From NCBI GenBank assembly GCA_034769895.1, contig CM068370.1, forward strand, positions 37,608,031 through 37,672,030: a stretch of DNA of 64,000 nt. Direction: 5' to 3'. The position numbers and the translations under genes were made by a program. This document shows, piece by piece, positions 48,001 to 59,915 of the stretch (position 1 is its first letter; each line of letters begins with the position of its first letter). This stretch comes from Magicicada septendecula (lineage: Eukaryota; Arthropoda; Insecta; Hemiptera; Cicadidae). The notes below the pieces were generated by a model. It did no database searches, was not told where the DNA came from, and worked only from the letters and a program-made list of their open reading frames with translations.

Positions 48001-51000
48001 ATATAATCCACAGAACGTTTGTAACAAAAGCACTAATATTATTGATCCATCACTCTGGTAACGCCGATGGGTATCTAAGCTAATCTGGTGTCTTTCATTG
48101 TCTATATCGCTTTGATTACAGGGTTAAGGCGACTGTTTCTGTACTGCTATATAATCCACAGAACGTTTGTAACAAAAGCACTAATATTATTGGTCCATCA
48201 CTATAGTAACGCCGATGGGTATCTAAGCTAATCTGGTGTTTTTCATTGTCTATATCGCTTTGATTACAGGGTTAATGCGACTGTTTCTGTACTGCTATAT
48301 AATCCACAGAACTTTTGTAACAAAAGCACTAATATTATTGGTCCATCACTATAGTAACGCCGATGGGTATCTAAGCTAATCTGGTGTCTTTCATTGTCTA
48401 TATCGCTTTGATTAGAGGGTTAAGACGACTGTTTCAGCACTGCTATATAATCCACAGAACGTTCGTAACAAAAGCACTAATATTATTGATCCATCACTCT
48501 GGTAACGCCGATGGGTATCTAAGCTAATCTGGTGTCTTTCATTGTCTATATCGCTTTGATTACAGGGTTAAGGCGACTGTTTCTGTACTGCTATATAATC
48601 CACAGAACGTTTGTAACAAAAGCACTAATATTATTGATCCATCACTCTGGTAACGCCGATGGGTATCTAAGCTAATCTGGTGTCTTTCATTGTCTATATC
48701 GCTTTGATTACAGGGTTAAGGCGACTGTTTCTGTACTGCTATATAATCCACAGAACGTTTGTAACAAAAGCACTAATATTATTGATCCATCACTCTGGTA
48801 ACGCCGATGGGTATCTAAGCTAATCTGGTGTCTTTCATTGTCTATATCGCTTTGATTAGAGGGTTAAGACGACTGTTTCAGCACTGCTATATAATCCACA
48901 GAACGTTCGTAACAAAAGCACTAATATTATTGATCCATCACTCTGGTAACGCCGATGGGTATCTAAGCTAATCTGGTGTCTTTCATTGTCTATATCGCTT
49001 TGATTAGAGGGTTAAGACGACTGTTTCAGCACTGCTATATAATCCACAGAACGTTTGTAACAAAAGCACTAATATTATTGGTCCATCACTATAGTAACGC
49101 CGATGGGTATCTCAGCTAATCTGGTGTCTTTCATTGTCTATATCGCTTTGATTACAGGGTTAAGGCGACTGTTTCTGTACTGCTATATAATCCACAGAAC
49201 GTTTGTAACAAAAGCACTAATATTATTGTTCCATCACTATAGTAACGCCGATGGGTATCTCAGCTAATCTGGTGTCTTTCATTGTCTATATCGCTTTGAT
49301 TAGAGTGTTAAAGACGACTGTTTCTGTACTGCTATATAATCCACAGAACGTTTGTAACAAAAGCACTAATATTATTGGTCCATCACTATAGTAACGCCGA
49401 TGGGTATCTCAGCTAATCTGGTGTCTTTCATTGTCTATATCGCTTTCATTAGAGTGTTAAAGACGACTGTTTCTGTACTGCTATATCATCCACAGAACGT
49501 TTGTAACAAAAGCACTAATATTATTGATCCATCACAATGGTAACGCCGATGGGTATCTCAGCTAATCTGGTGTCTTTCATTGTCTATATCGCTTTGATTA
49601 GAGTGTTAAAGACGACTGTTTCTGTACTGCTATATAATCCACAGAACGTTTGTAACAAAAGCACTAATATTATTGGTCCATCACTATAGTAACGCCGATG
49701 GGTATCTCAGCTAATCTGGTGTCTTTCATTGTCTATATCGCTTTGATTAGAGGGTTAAGACGACTGTTTCAGCACTGCTATATAATCCACAGAACGGTTG
49801 TAACAAAAGCACTAATATTATTGGTCCATCACTCTGGTAACGCCGATGGGTATCTAAGCTAATCTGGTGTCTTTCATTGTCTATATCGCTTTGATTACAG
49901 GGTTAAGGCGACTGTTTCTGTACTGCTATATAATCCACAGAACATTTGTAACAAAAGCACTAATATTATTGATCCATCACTCTGGTAACGCCGATGGGTA
50001 TCTAAGCTAATCTGGTGTCTTTCATTGTCTATATCGCTTTGATTACAGGGTTAAGGCGACTGTTTCTGTACTGCTATATAATCCACAGAACGTTTGTAAC
50101 AAAAGCACTAATATTATTGGTCCATCACTATAGTAACGCCGATGGGTATCTAAGCTAATCTGGTGTTTTTCATTGTCTATATCGCTTTGATTACAGGGTT
50201 AATGCGACTGTTTCTGTACTGCTATATAATCCACAGAACTTTTGTAACAAAAGCACTAATATTATTGGTCCATCACTATAGTAACGCCGATGGGTATCTA
50301 AGCTAATCTGGTGTCTTTCATTGTCTATATCGCTTTGATTAGAGGGTTAAGACGACTGTTTCAGCACTGCTATATAATCCACAGAACGTTCGTAACAAAA
50401 GCACTAATATTATTGATCCATCACTCTGGTAACGCCGATGGGTATCTAAGCTAATCTGGTGTCTTTCATTGTCTATATCGCTTTGATTACAGGGTTAAGG
50501 CGACTGTTTCTGTACTGCTATATAATCCACAGGACGTTTGTAACAAAAGCACTAATATTATTGATCCATCACTCTGGTAACGCCGATGGGTATCTAAGCT
50601 AATCTGGTGTCTTTCATTGTCTATATCGCTTTGATTACAGGGTTAAGGCGACTGTTTCTGTACTGCTATATAATCCACAGAACGTTTGTAACAAAAGCAC
50701 TAATATTATTGATCCATCACTCTGGTAACGCCGATGGGTATCTAAGCTAATCTGGTGTCTTTCATTGTCTATATCGCTTTGATTAGAGGGTTAAGACGAC
50801 TGTTTCAGCACTGCTATATAATCCACAGAACGTTCGTAACAAAAGCCCTAATATTATTGATCCATCACTCTGGTAACGCCGATGGGTATCTAAGCTAATC
50901 TGGTGTCTTTCATTGTCTATATCGCTTTGATTAGAGGGTTAAGACGACTGTTTCAGCACTGCTATATAATCCACAGAACGTTTGTAACAAAAGCACTAAT

Positions 51001-54000
51001 ATTATTGGTCCATCACTATAGTAACGCCGATGGGTATCTCAGCTAATCTGGTGTCTTTCATTGTCTATATCGCTTTGATTACAGGGTTAAGGCGACTGTT
51101 TCTGTACTGCTATATAATCCACAGAACGTTTGTAACAAAAGCACTAATATTATTGTTCCATCACTATAGTAACGCCGATGGGTATCTCAGCTAATCTGGT
51201 GTCTTTCATTGTCTATATCGCTTTGATTAGAGTGTTAAAGACGACTGTTTCTGTACTGCTATATCATCCACAGAACGTTTGTAACAAAAGCACTAATATT
51301 ATTGTTCCATCACTATAGTAACGCCGATGGGTATCTCAGCTAATCTGGTGTCTTTCATTGTCTATATCGCTTTGATTAGAGTGTTAAAGACGACTGTTTC
51401 TGTACTGCTATATAATCCACAGAACGTTTGTAACAAAAGCACTAATATTATTGTTCCATCACTATAGTAACGCCGATGGGTATCTCAGCTTATCTGGTGT
51501 CTTTCATTGTCTATATCGCTTTGATTAGAGTGTTAAAGACGACTGTTTCTGTACTGCTATATCATCCACAGAACGTTTGTAACAAAAGCACTAATATTAT
51601 TGATCCATCACACTGGTAACGCCGATCGGTATCTCAGCTAATCTGGTGTCTTTCATTGTCTATATCGCTTTGATTAGAGTGTTAAAAACGACTGTTTCTG
51701 TACTGCTATATAATCCACAGAACGTTTGTAACAAAAGCACTAATATTATTGGTCCATCACTATAGTAACGCCGATGGGTATCTCAGCTAATCTGGTGTCT
51801 TTCATTGTCTATATCGCTTTGATTAGAGGGTTAAGACGACTGTTTCAGCACTGCTATATAATCCACAGAACGTTTGTAACAAAAGCACTAATATTATTGG
51901 TCCATCACTCTGGTAACGCCGATGGGTATCTAAGCTAATCTGGTGTCTTTCATTGTCTATATCGCTTTGATTACAGGGTTAAGGCGACTGTTTCAGTACT
52001 GCTATATAATCCACAGAACGTTCGTAACAAAAGCACTAATATTATTGATCCATCACTCTGGTAACGCCGATGGGTATCTAAGCTAATCTGGTGTCTTTCA
52101 TTGTCTATATCGCTTTGATTAGAGTGTTAAAGACGACTGTTTCTGTACTGCTATATGATCCACAGAACGTTTGTAACAAAAGCACTAATATTATTGGTCC
52201 ATCACTATAGTAACGCCGATGGGTTTCTAAGCTAATCTGGTGTCTTTCATTGTCTATATCGCTTTGATTACAGGGTTAAGGCGACTGTTTCAGTACTGCT
52301 ATATAATCCACAGAACGTTCGTAACAAAAGCACTAATATTATTGATCCATCACTCTGGTAACGCCGATGGGTATCTAAGCTAATCTGGTGTCTTTCATTG
52401 TCTATATCGCTTTGATTAGAGTGTTAAAGACGACTGTTTCTGTACTGCTATATCATCCACAGAACGTTTGTAACAAAAGCACTAATATTATTGGTCCATC
52501 ACTATAGTAACGCCGATGGGTATCTCAGCTAATCTGGTGTCTTTCATTGTCTATATCGCTTTGATTAGAGGGTTAAGACGACTGTTTCAGCACTGCTACA
52601 TAATCCACAGAACGTTTGTAACAAAAGCACTAATATTATTGGTCCATCACTTTGGTAACGCCGATGGGTATCTAAGCTAATCTGGTGTCTTTCATTGTCT
52701 ATATCGCTTTGATTACAGGGTTAAGGCGACTGTTTCAGTACTGCTATATAATCCACAGAACGTTCGTAACAAAAGCACTAATATTATTGATCCATCACTC
52801 TGGTAACGCCGATGGGTATCTCAGCTAATCTGGTGTCTTTCATTGTCTATATCGCTTTGATTAGAGGGTTAAGACGACTGTTTCAGTACTGCTATATAAT
52901 CCACAGAACGTTCGTAACAAAAGCACTAATATTATTGGTCCATCACTATAGTAACGCCGATGGGTATCTAAGCTAATCTGGTGTCTTTCATTGTCTATAT
53001 CGCTTTGATTAGAGGGTTAAGACGACTGTTTCAGTACTGCTATATAATCCACAGAACGTTTGTAACAAAAGCACTAATATTATTGGTCCATCACTATAGT
53101 AACGCCGATGGGTATCTGAGCTAATCTGGTGTCTTTCATTGTCTATATCGCTTTGATTAGAGGGTTAAGACGACTGTTTCAGTACTGCTATATAATCCAC
53201 AGAACGTTTGTAACAAAAGCACTAATATTATTGATCCATCACACTGGTAACGCCGATGGGTATCTAAGCTAATCTGGTGTCTTTCATTGTCTATATCGCT
53301 TTGATTAGAGTGTTAAAGACGACTGTTTCTGTACTGCTATATAATCCACAGAACGTTTGTAACAAAAGCACTAATATTATTGGTCCATCACTATAGTAAC
53401 GCCGATGGGTATCTAAGCTAATCTGGTGTCTTTCATTGTCTATATCGCTTTGATTAGAGGGTTAAGACGACTGTTTCTGTACTGCTATATAATCCACAGA
53501 ACGTTCGTAACAAAAGCACTAATATTATTGATCCATCACACTGGTAACGCCGATGGGTATCTAAGCTAATCTGGTGTCTTTCATTGTCTATATCGCTTTG
53601 ATTAGAGGGTTAAGACGACTGTTTCAGCACTGCTATATAATCCACAGAACGTTTGTAACAAAAGCACTAATATTATTGGTCCATCACTATAGTAACGCCG
53701 ATGGGTATCTCAGCTAATCTGGTGTCTTTCATTGTCTATATCGCTTTGATTACAGGGTTAAGGCGACTGTTTCTGTACTGCTATATAATCCACAGAACGT
53801 TTGTAACAAAAGCACTAATATTATTGTTCCATCACTATAGTAACGCCGATGGGTATCTCAGCTAATCTGGTGTCTTTCATTGTCTATATCGCTTTGATTA
53901 GAGTGTTAAAGACGACTGTTTCTGTACTGCTATATCATCCACAGAACGTTTGTAACAAAAGCACTAATATTATTGATCCATCACACTGGTAACGCCGATG

Positions 54001-57000
54001 GGTATCTCAGCTAATCTGGTGTCTTTCATTGTCTATATCGCTTTGATTAGAGTGTTAAAGACGACTGTTTCTGTACTGCTATATAATCCACAGAACGTTT
54101 GTAACAAAAGCACTAATATTATTGGTCCATCACTATAGTAACGCCGATGGGTATCTCAGCTAATCTGGTGTCTTTCATTGTCTATATCGCTTTGATTAGA
54201 GGGTTAAGACGACTGTTTCAGCACTGCTATATAATCCACAGAACGTTTGTAACAAAAGCACTAATATTATTGGTCCATCACTCTGGTAACGCCGATGGGT
54301 ATCTAAGCTAATCTGGTGTCTTTCATTGTCTATATCGCTTTGATTACAGGGTTAAGGCGACTGTTTCAGTACTGCTATATAATCCACAGAACGTTCGTAA
54401 CAAAAGCACTAATATTATTGATCCATCACTCTGGTAACGCCGATGGGTATCTAAGCTAATCTGGTGTCTTTCATTGTCTATATCGCTTTGATTAGAGTGT
54501 TAAAGACGACTGTTTCTGTACTGCTATATCATCCACAGAACGTTTGTAACAAAAGCACTAATATTATTGGTCCATCACTATAGTAACGCCGATGGGTATC
54601 TAAGCTAATCTGGTGTCTTTCATTGTCTATATCGCTTTGATTACAGGGTTAAGGCGACTGTTTCAGTACTGCTATATAATCCACAGAACGTTCGTAACAA
54701 AAGCACTAATATTATTGATCCATCACTCTGGTAACGCCGATGGGTATCTAAGCTAATCTGGTGTCTTTCATTGTCTATATCGCTTTGATTAGAGTGTTAA
54801 AGACGACTGTTTCTGTACTGCTATATCATCCACAGAACGTTTGTAACAAAAGCACTAATATTATTGGTCCATCACTATAGTAACGCCGATGGGTATCTCA
54901 GCTAATCTGGTGTCTTTCATTGTCTATATCGCTTTGATTAGAGGGTTAAGACGACTGTTTCAGCACTGCTATATAATCCACAGAACGTTTGTAACAAAAG
55001 CACTAATATTATTGGTCCATCACTCTGGTAACGCCGATGGGTATCTAAGCTAATCTGGTGTCTTTCATTGTCTATATCGCTTTGATTACAGGGTTAAGGC
55101 GACTGTTTCAGTACTGCTATATAATCCACAGAACGTTCGTAACAAAAGCACTAATATTATTGATCCATCACTCTGGTAACGCCGATGGGTATCTAAGCTA
55201 ATCTGGTGTCTTTCATTGTCTATATCGCTTTGATTAGAGTGTTAAAGACGACTGTTTCTGTACTGCTATATAATCCACAGAACGTTTGTAACAAAAGCAC
55301 TAATATTATTGGTCCATCACTATAGTAACGCCGATGGGTATCTCAGCTAATCTGGTGTCTTTCATTGTCTATATCGCTTTGATTAGAGGGTTAAGACGAC
55401 TGTTTCAGCACTGCTATATAATCCACAGAACGTTTGTAACAAAAGCACTAATATTATTGGTCCATCACTCTGGTAACGCCGATGGGTATCTAAGCTAATC
55501 TGGTGTCTTTCATTGTCTATATCGCTTTGATTACAGGGTTAAGACGACTGTTTCAGTACTGCTATATAATCCACAGAACGTTCGTAACAAAAGCACTAAT
55601 ATTATTGATCCATCACTCTGGTAACGCCGATGGGTATCTAAGCTAATCTGGTGTCTTTCATTGTCTATATCGCTTTGATTAGAGTGTTAAAGACGACTGT
55701 TTCTGTACTGCTATATCATCCACAGAACGTTTGTAACAAAAGCACTAATATTATTGATCCATCACACTGGTAACGCCGATGGGTATCTCAGCTAATCTGG
55801 TGTCTTTCATTGTCTATATCGCTTTGATTAGAGTGTTAAAGACGACTGTTTCTGTACTGCTATATCATCCACAGAACGTTTGTAACAAAAGCACTAATAT
55901 TATTGATCCATCTCACTGGTAACGCCGATGGGTATCTCAGCTAATCTGGTGTCTTTCATTGTCTATATCGCTTTGATTAGAGTGTTAAAGACGACTGTTT
56001 CTGTACTGCTATATAATCCACAGAACGTTTGTAACAAAAGCACTAATATTATTGGTCCATCACTATAGTAACGCCGATGGGTATCTCAGCTAATCTGGTG
56101 TCTTTCATTGTCTATATCGCTTTCATTAGAGTGTTAAAGACGACTGTTTCTGTACTGCTATATCATCCACAGAACGTTTGTAACAAAAGCACTAATATTA
56201 TTGATCCATCACACTGGTAACGCCGATGGGTATCTCAGCTAATCTGGTGTCTTTCATTGTCTATATCGCTTTGATTAGAGTGTTAAAGACGACTGTTTCT
56301 GTACTGCTATATAATCCACAGAACGTTTGTAACAAAAGCACTAATATTATTGGTCTATCACTATAGTAACGCCGATGGGTATCTCAGCTAATCTGGTGTC
56401 TTTCATTGTCTATATCGCTTTGATTAGAGGGTTAAGACGACTGTTTCAGCACTGCTATATAATCCACAGAACGTTTGTAACAAAAGCACTAATATTATTG
56501 GTCCATCACTCTGGTAACGCCGATGGGTATCTAAGCTAATCTGGTGTCTTTCATTGTCTATATCGCTTTGATTACAGGGTTAAGGCGACTGTTTCTGTAC
56601 TGCTATATAATCCACAGAACGTTTGTAACAAAAGCACTAATATTATTGATCCATCACTCTGGTAACGCCGATGGGTATCTAAGCTAATCTGGTGTCTTTC
56701 ATTGTCTATATCGCTTTGATTACAGGGTTAAGGCGACTGTTTCTGTACTGCTATATAATCCACAGAACGTTTGTAACAAAAGCACTAATATTATTGGTCC
56801 ATCACTATAGTAACGCCGATGGGTATCTAAGCTAATCTGGTGTTTTTCATTGTCTATATCGCTTTGATTACAGGGTTAATGCGACTGTTTCTGTACTGCT
56901 ATATAATCCACAGAACTTTTGTAACAAAAGCACTAATATTATTGGTCCATCACTATAGTAACGCCGATGGGTATCTAAGCTAATCTGGTGTCTTTCATTG

Positions 57001-57739
57001 TCTATATCGCTTTGATTAGAGGGTTAAGACGACTGTTTCAGCACTGCTATATAATCCACAGAACGTTCGTAACAAAAGCACTAATATTATTGATCCATCA
57101 CTCTGGTAACGCCGATGGGTATCTAAGCTAATCTGGTGTCTTTCATTGTCTATATCGCTTTGATTACAGGGTTAAGGCGACTGTTTCTGTACTGCTATAT
57201 AATCCACAGAACGTTTGTAACAAAAGCACTAATATTATTGATCCATCACTCTGGTAACGCCGATGGGTATCTAAGCTAATCTGGTGTCTTTCATTGTCTA
57301 TATCGCTTTGATTACAGGGTTAAGGCGACTGTTTCTGTACTGCTATATAATCCACAGAACGTTTGTAACAAAAGCACTAATATTATTGATCCATCACTCT
57401 GGTAACGCCGATGGGTATCTAAGCTAATCTGGTGTCTTTCATTGTCTATATCGCTTTGATTAGAGGGTTAAGACGACTGTTTCAGCACTGCTATATAATC
57501 CACAGAACGTTCGTAACAAAAGCACTAATATTATTGATCCATCACTCTGGTAACGCCGATGGGTATCTAAGCTAATCTGGTGTCTTTCATTGTCTATATC
57601 GCTTTGATTAGAGGGTTAAGACGACTGTTTCAGCACTGCTATATAATCCACAGAACGTTCGTAACAAAAGCACTAATATTATTGATCCATCACTCTGGTA
57701 ACACCGATGGGTATCTCAGCTAATCTGGTGTCTTTCATT
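36078..57739 (+). repeat. satellite array, 148/149-bp monomer, about 146 tandem copies
   Basis: One monomer (landmarks tctatatcgctttgatt, actgctatataatccacag, gtaacaaaagcactaatatt, aacgccgatgggtatct) is repeated head to tail without interruption for 21.66 kb. Spacing between landmarks is 148 bp, or 149 bp in monomers with gtgttaaagacg instead of gggttaagacg. All copies have the same orientation and are about 37% GC. Variants fall in fixed positions: tttctgta, tttcagta or tttcagca; ataatcc or atcatcc; gtttgt or gttcgt; ggtcc, gatcc or gttcc; ctatag, cactgg or ctctgg; ctaagc or ctcagc. No reading frame crosses a monomer. No other element is inserted. Known roles of such arrays include centromeric or heterochromatic DNA; which applies here cannot be seen. 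Confidence 0.99.
48271..50197 (+). repeat. 1,927-bp higher-order repeat unit in the satellite
   Basis: Rare variants (gttaatgcg at 48,271 and 50,198; agaacggttgt at about 47,868 and 49,795; cacaatggtaacg at about 47,607 and 49,534) recur exactly 1,927 bp apart. This equals 13 monomers. The coordinates give one period; the duplicated tract extends on both sides. Confidence 0.85.
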
Positions 57740-58480
57740 TGCCAGTAATATACTTTAAGAATATAATGTAAGACACATTGAAGTGATGGGAATTAAAAGA
57801 TACCTTCAATAACAAGGATGACCAGAAGGGATTGTTCCTCCATATAAATAAGCTATGTAACATGTAAAGGTAAATAACAGTTGAATGAGAATATAACCGT
57901 ATTCTTCGTTGTTGAAATAAGTCACTGCTGTCTCTCCTTGGGAATACAGTATGTGTTCATTCACATATAGGTAGAAAATTTCAACCATAATAACAATTTC
58001 ATTTTCCAATCATCGCTTATTCTATTGTTGTCAGTTAGCCCTTTATCGTATCTCTTGTGTAACGAGTCCCACTATTCTACCAATATGTCAAAGGGCTACA
58101 CACTCTTATTGTGCACAGCGAGTCATCAACCCCATCAAATATGGACATTTACTGTATGCCCATGGATTCTTAATGCTCTCTGTTTTGGGAAAACATCCGC
58201 CTTTCATTTGCTGAACAGAACATCACGAGTATTCCAACTGAGGTCTACAACAAATTTTTGTTCTCCGTGTGTCAAATATTATTAGAAATTAACTACGTCT
58301 CCGCTGTGCTTGTGCAATCTAATCACTAATCAGAAAGTTGTGATTAATTTTAATGTGCGTGCGATTGTAATAGATTACTCCTGAAACAAATTCAATGCAA
58401 ATTATTTAACAAACTATTTAACGGGGTCCGAAAGTGGGTGCGAAACGAACATATCCTTTCAACTCCACTCTCCATTGTTA
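57740..58480. other. satellite 3' flank; no gene recognised
   Basis: Unique-looking sequence. Open frames of 67-86 codons have no recognisable motif. No further satellite monomer is present. Confidence 0.5.
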
Positions 58481-58488
58481 ATCTTGTT
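58481..58488. repeat. 8-bp target duplication, left (second hAT-type element)
   Basis: atcttgtt, repeated exactly at 59,076-59,083. Confidence 0.88.
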
Positions 58489-59075
58489 CAGGGGTGCCCA
58501 TACCCCCCAAAGGCCCAATGCGCAAATCCCCCCCAAAAGTCTCAGCACTCCCCCAATTTAAAAGTCCCCCCCACTAATAATGACCCAGGGGGTGCAAGCC
58601 GTTCCGTGGGGTCTCGGGAGTATAGAATATCCCCCAGTAAAAGGGGAAAATTTGAAAATTAAGACTTCAAAACTCGAGGTTTAGGTATATTTTAGACCTA
58701 GATCTCGGGGTTTTTCAATAAGCCTGTACAAATTATTTTAGTTGAAAAAGTCATGAAAAACTAAACAAGATCCTCTACACTACAGTTACGATAATTGTTA
58801 CACTTGTTACGATAAAATTTACTACTAGTTGTACTGGTAGAGACAATTATGCCGCCAGTTCGTTAAAACAATCATAAAGATATGCAATTGCTTTCGTTTT
58901 TTACTAATAACTTAGTTTGTTGCACAAACACGGTAAAAATTTCCATCAATGTTGGATTTAAAATGTTATACTTGAAAAAATCCCCCCCAAAAATCCTTAA
59001 AATACACCCGAAAAATCCCCCCCCAAAATTCCCGACGCGCAACTTGCGCTATGATCCCCCCTGTGGGCACCCCTG
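58489..59075. mobile_element. non-autonomous hAT-type element, 587 bp
   Basis: The ends are perfect 12-bp inverted repeats (caggggtgccca), followed by C-rich, imperfectly matching stretches (cccccc runs and gcgcaa/ttgcgc). Exact 8-bp direct repeats flank it. The CAGGG tip and 8-bp duplication are the hAT signature. The interior is AT-rich and encodes no transposase. Confidence 0.9.
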
Positions 59076-59083
59076 ATCTTGTT
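59076..59083. repeat. 8-bp target duplication, right (second hAT-type element)
   Basis: Exact copy of 58,481-58,488. Confidence 0.88.
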
Positions 59084-59106
59084 ATTTGAATTAGCAGTCT
59101 CTGTAA

Positions 59107-59325
59107 CTCCAACTTCATCGTTCTTGTTTGTTAAACTTATAAATTTCATGTTCTGGATGAGGCCTTTCAGTGTTTCCACAATTTTCAAGTCCTACACCAC
59201 GACTATTGTCAAGTACTAAACGTGGTCGTGGTTTAGGACTTGAAAATGGCGAAAACACTGAACCGCCTCGTCCAGAACATGACATTAAACAGTTTAGCAA
59301 ATAAGCACGAGGAAGTTGGTACTCC
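59107..59325. repeat. foldback of about 220 bp
   Basis: The left arm (about 59,107-59,203) and right arm (about 59,226-59,325) are inverted copies sharing catgttctgga, ttttcaagtccta and accacga words, with a short loop of about 20 bp. Arms are roughly 80-85% identical by eye. An overlapping minus-strand frame (59,115-59,333) is a by-product of the hairpin. Confidence 0.82.
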
Positions 59326-59782
59326 ACTCTCACCTACACGTTAATGGACCCTGTTACGCCGAGCAATCCACTCCAAAGTTGTGGTAGCCAATTCCTTCGG
59401 CGGAGTGGATCGGTAAGAAAACGGGAGATGGGGGTTCTGTCAGGGCAGCCTGGGGGGTATTCTGGGTCCTGGGCTGGCAGGGTGGTGCACATCGCCAGCA
59501 GGGTGTGCGTCTAGTGTGAAGGCGGAGGAGCCTACAGTAGGCCAACGGCTGCACACATGGGCTAAGTTAGTCTACTGCGACCGGGCAGACAGAGCTCGTA
59601 AGTTATGTGAAAACAACTCTCTAGGGGAAAAGCAGCCCGAAATCAAAGTTCCTGGTCCTCCAGACTGGAGTTTTACAGCAGGCTAGTAACCTGCTTAAGT
59701 AAAAATATATGTACTTACAGAACTCTTACGTGCCTCGGAAATGCAGAAAATGGGAAATACGGCAAAACGACCTAAGCTAATT
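59326..59782. other. no gene recognised
   Basis: A relatively GC-rich stretch at about 59,400-59,540 with no recognisable coding content. Confidence 0.45.
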
Positions 59783-59915
59783 CAACACTTGAATCGCATG
59801 CCTGATATCCGTCTACCTGTAGCTGCTTTGGGTTGTCACCCTACTGGGAAGAGAGATGTCGGTAGAGCGAGGAGGAGATGGGTTCCTGAACAGGTCTAAG
59901 GCCTGATGATGATGA
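59783..59915 (+). mobile_element. LINE reverse-transcriptase C-terminal tail (fragment)
   Basis: Reads HLNRMPDIRLPVAALGCHP then KRDVGRARRRWVPEQV and a stop, ending in (GAT)n. Near-identical in peptide to the minus-strand fragment at 1,610-1,735, so the two are copies of one family. Confidence 0.8.

Noticed and set aside
36078..57739. CRISPR array
   Set aside because: The repeats are contiguous with no unique spacers, and the 148-bp unit is too long; it is a eukaryotic satellite.
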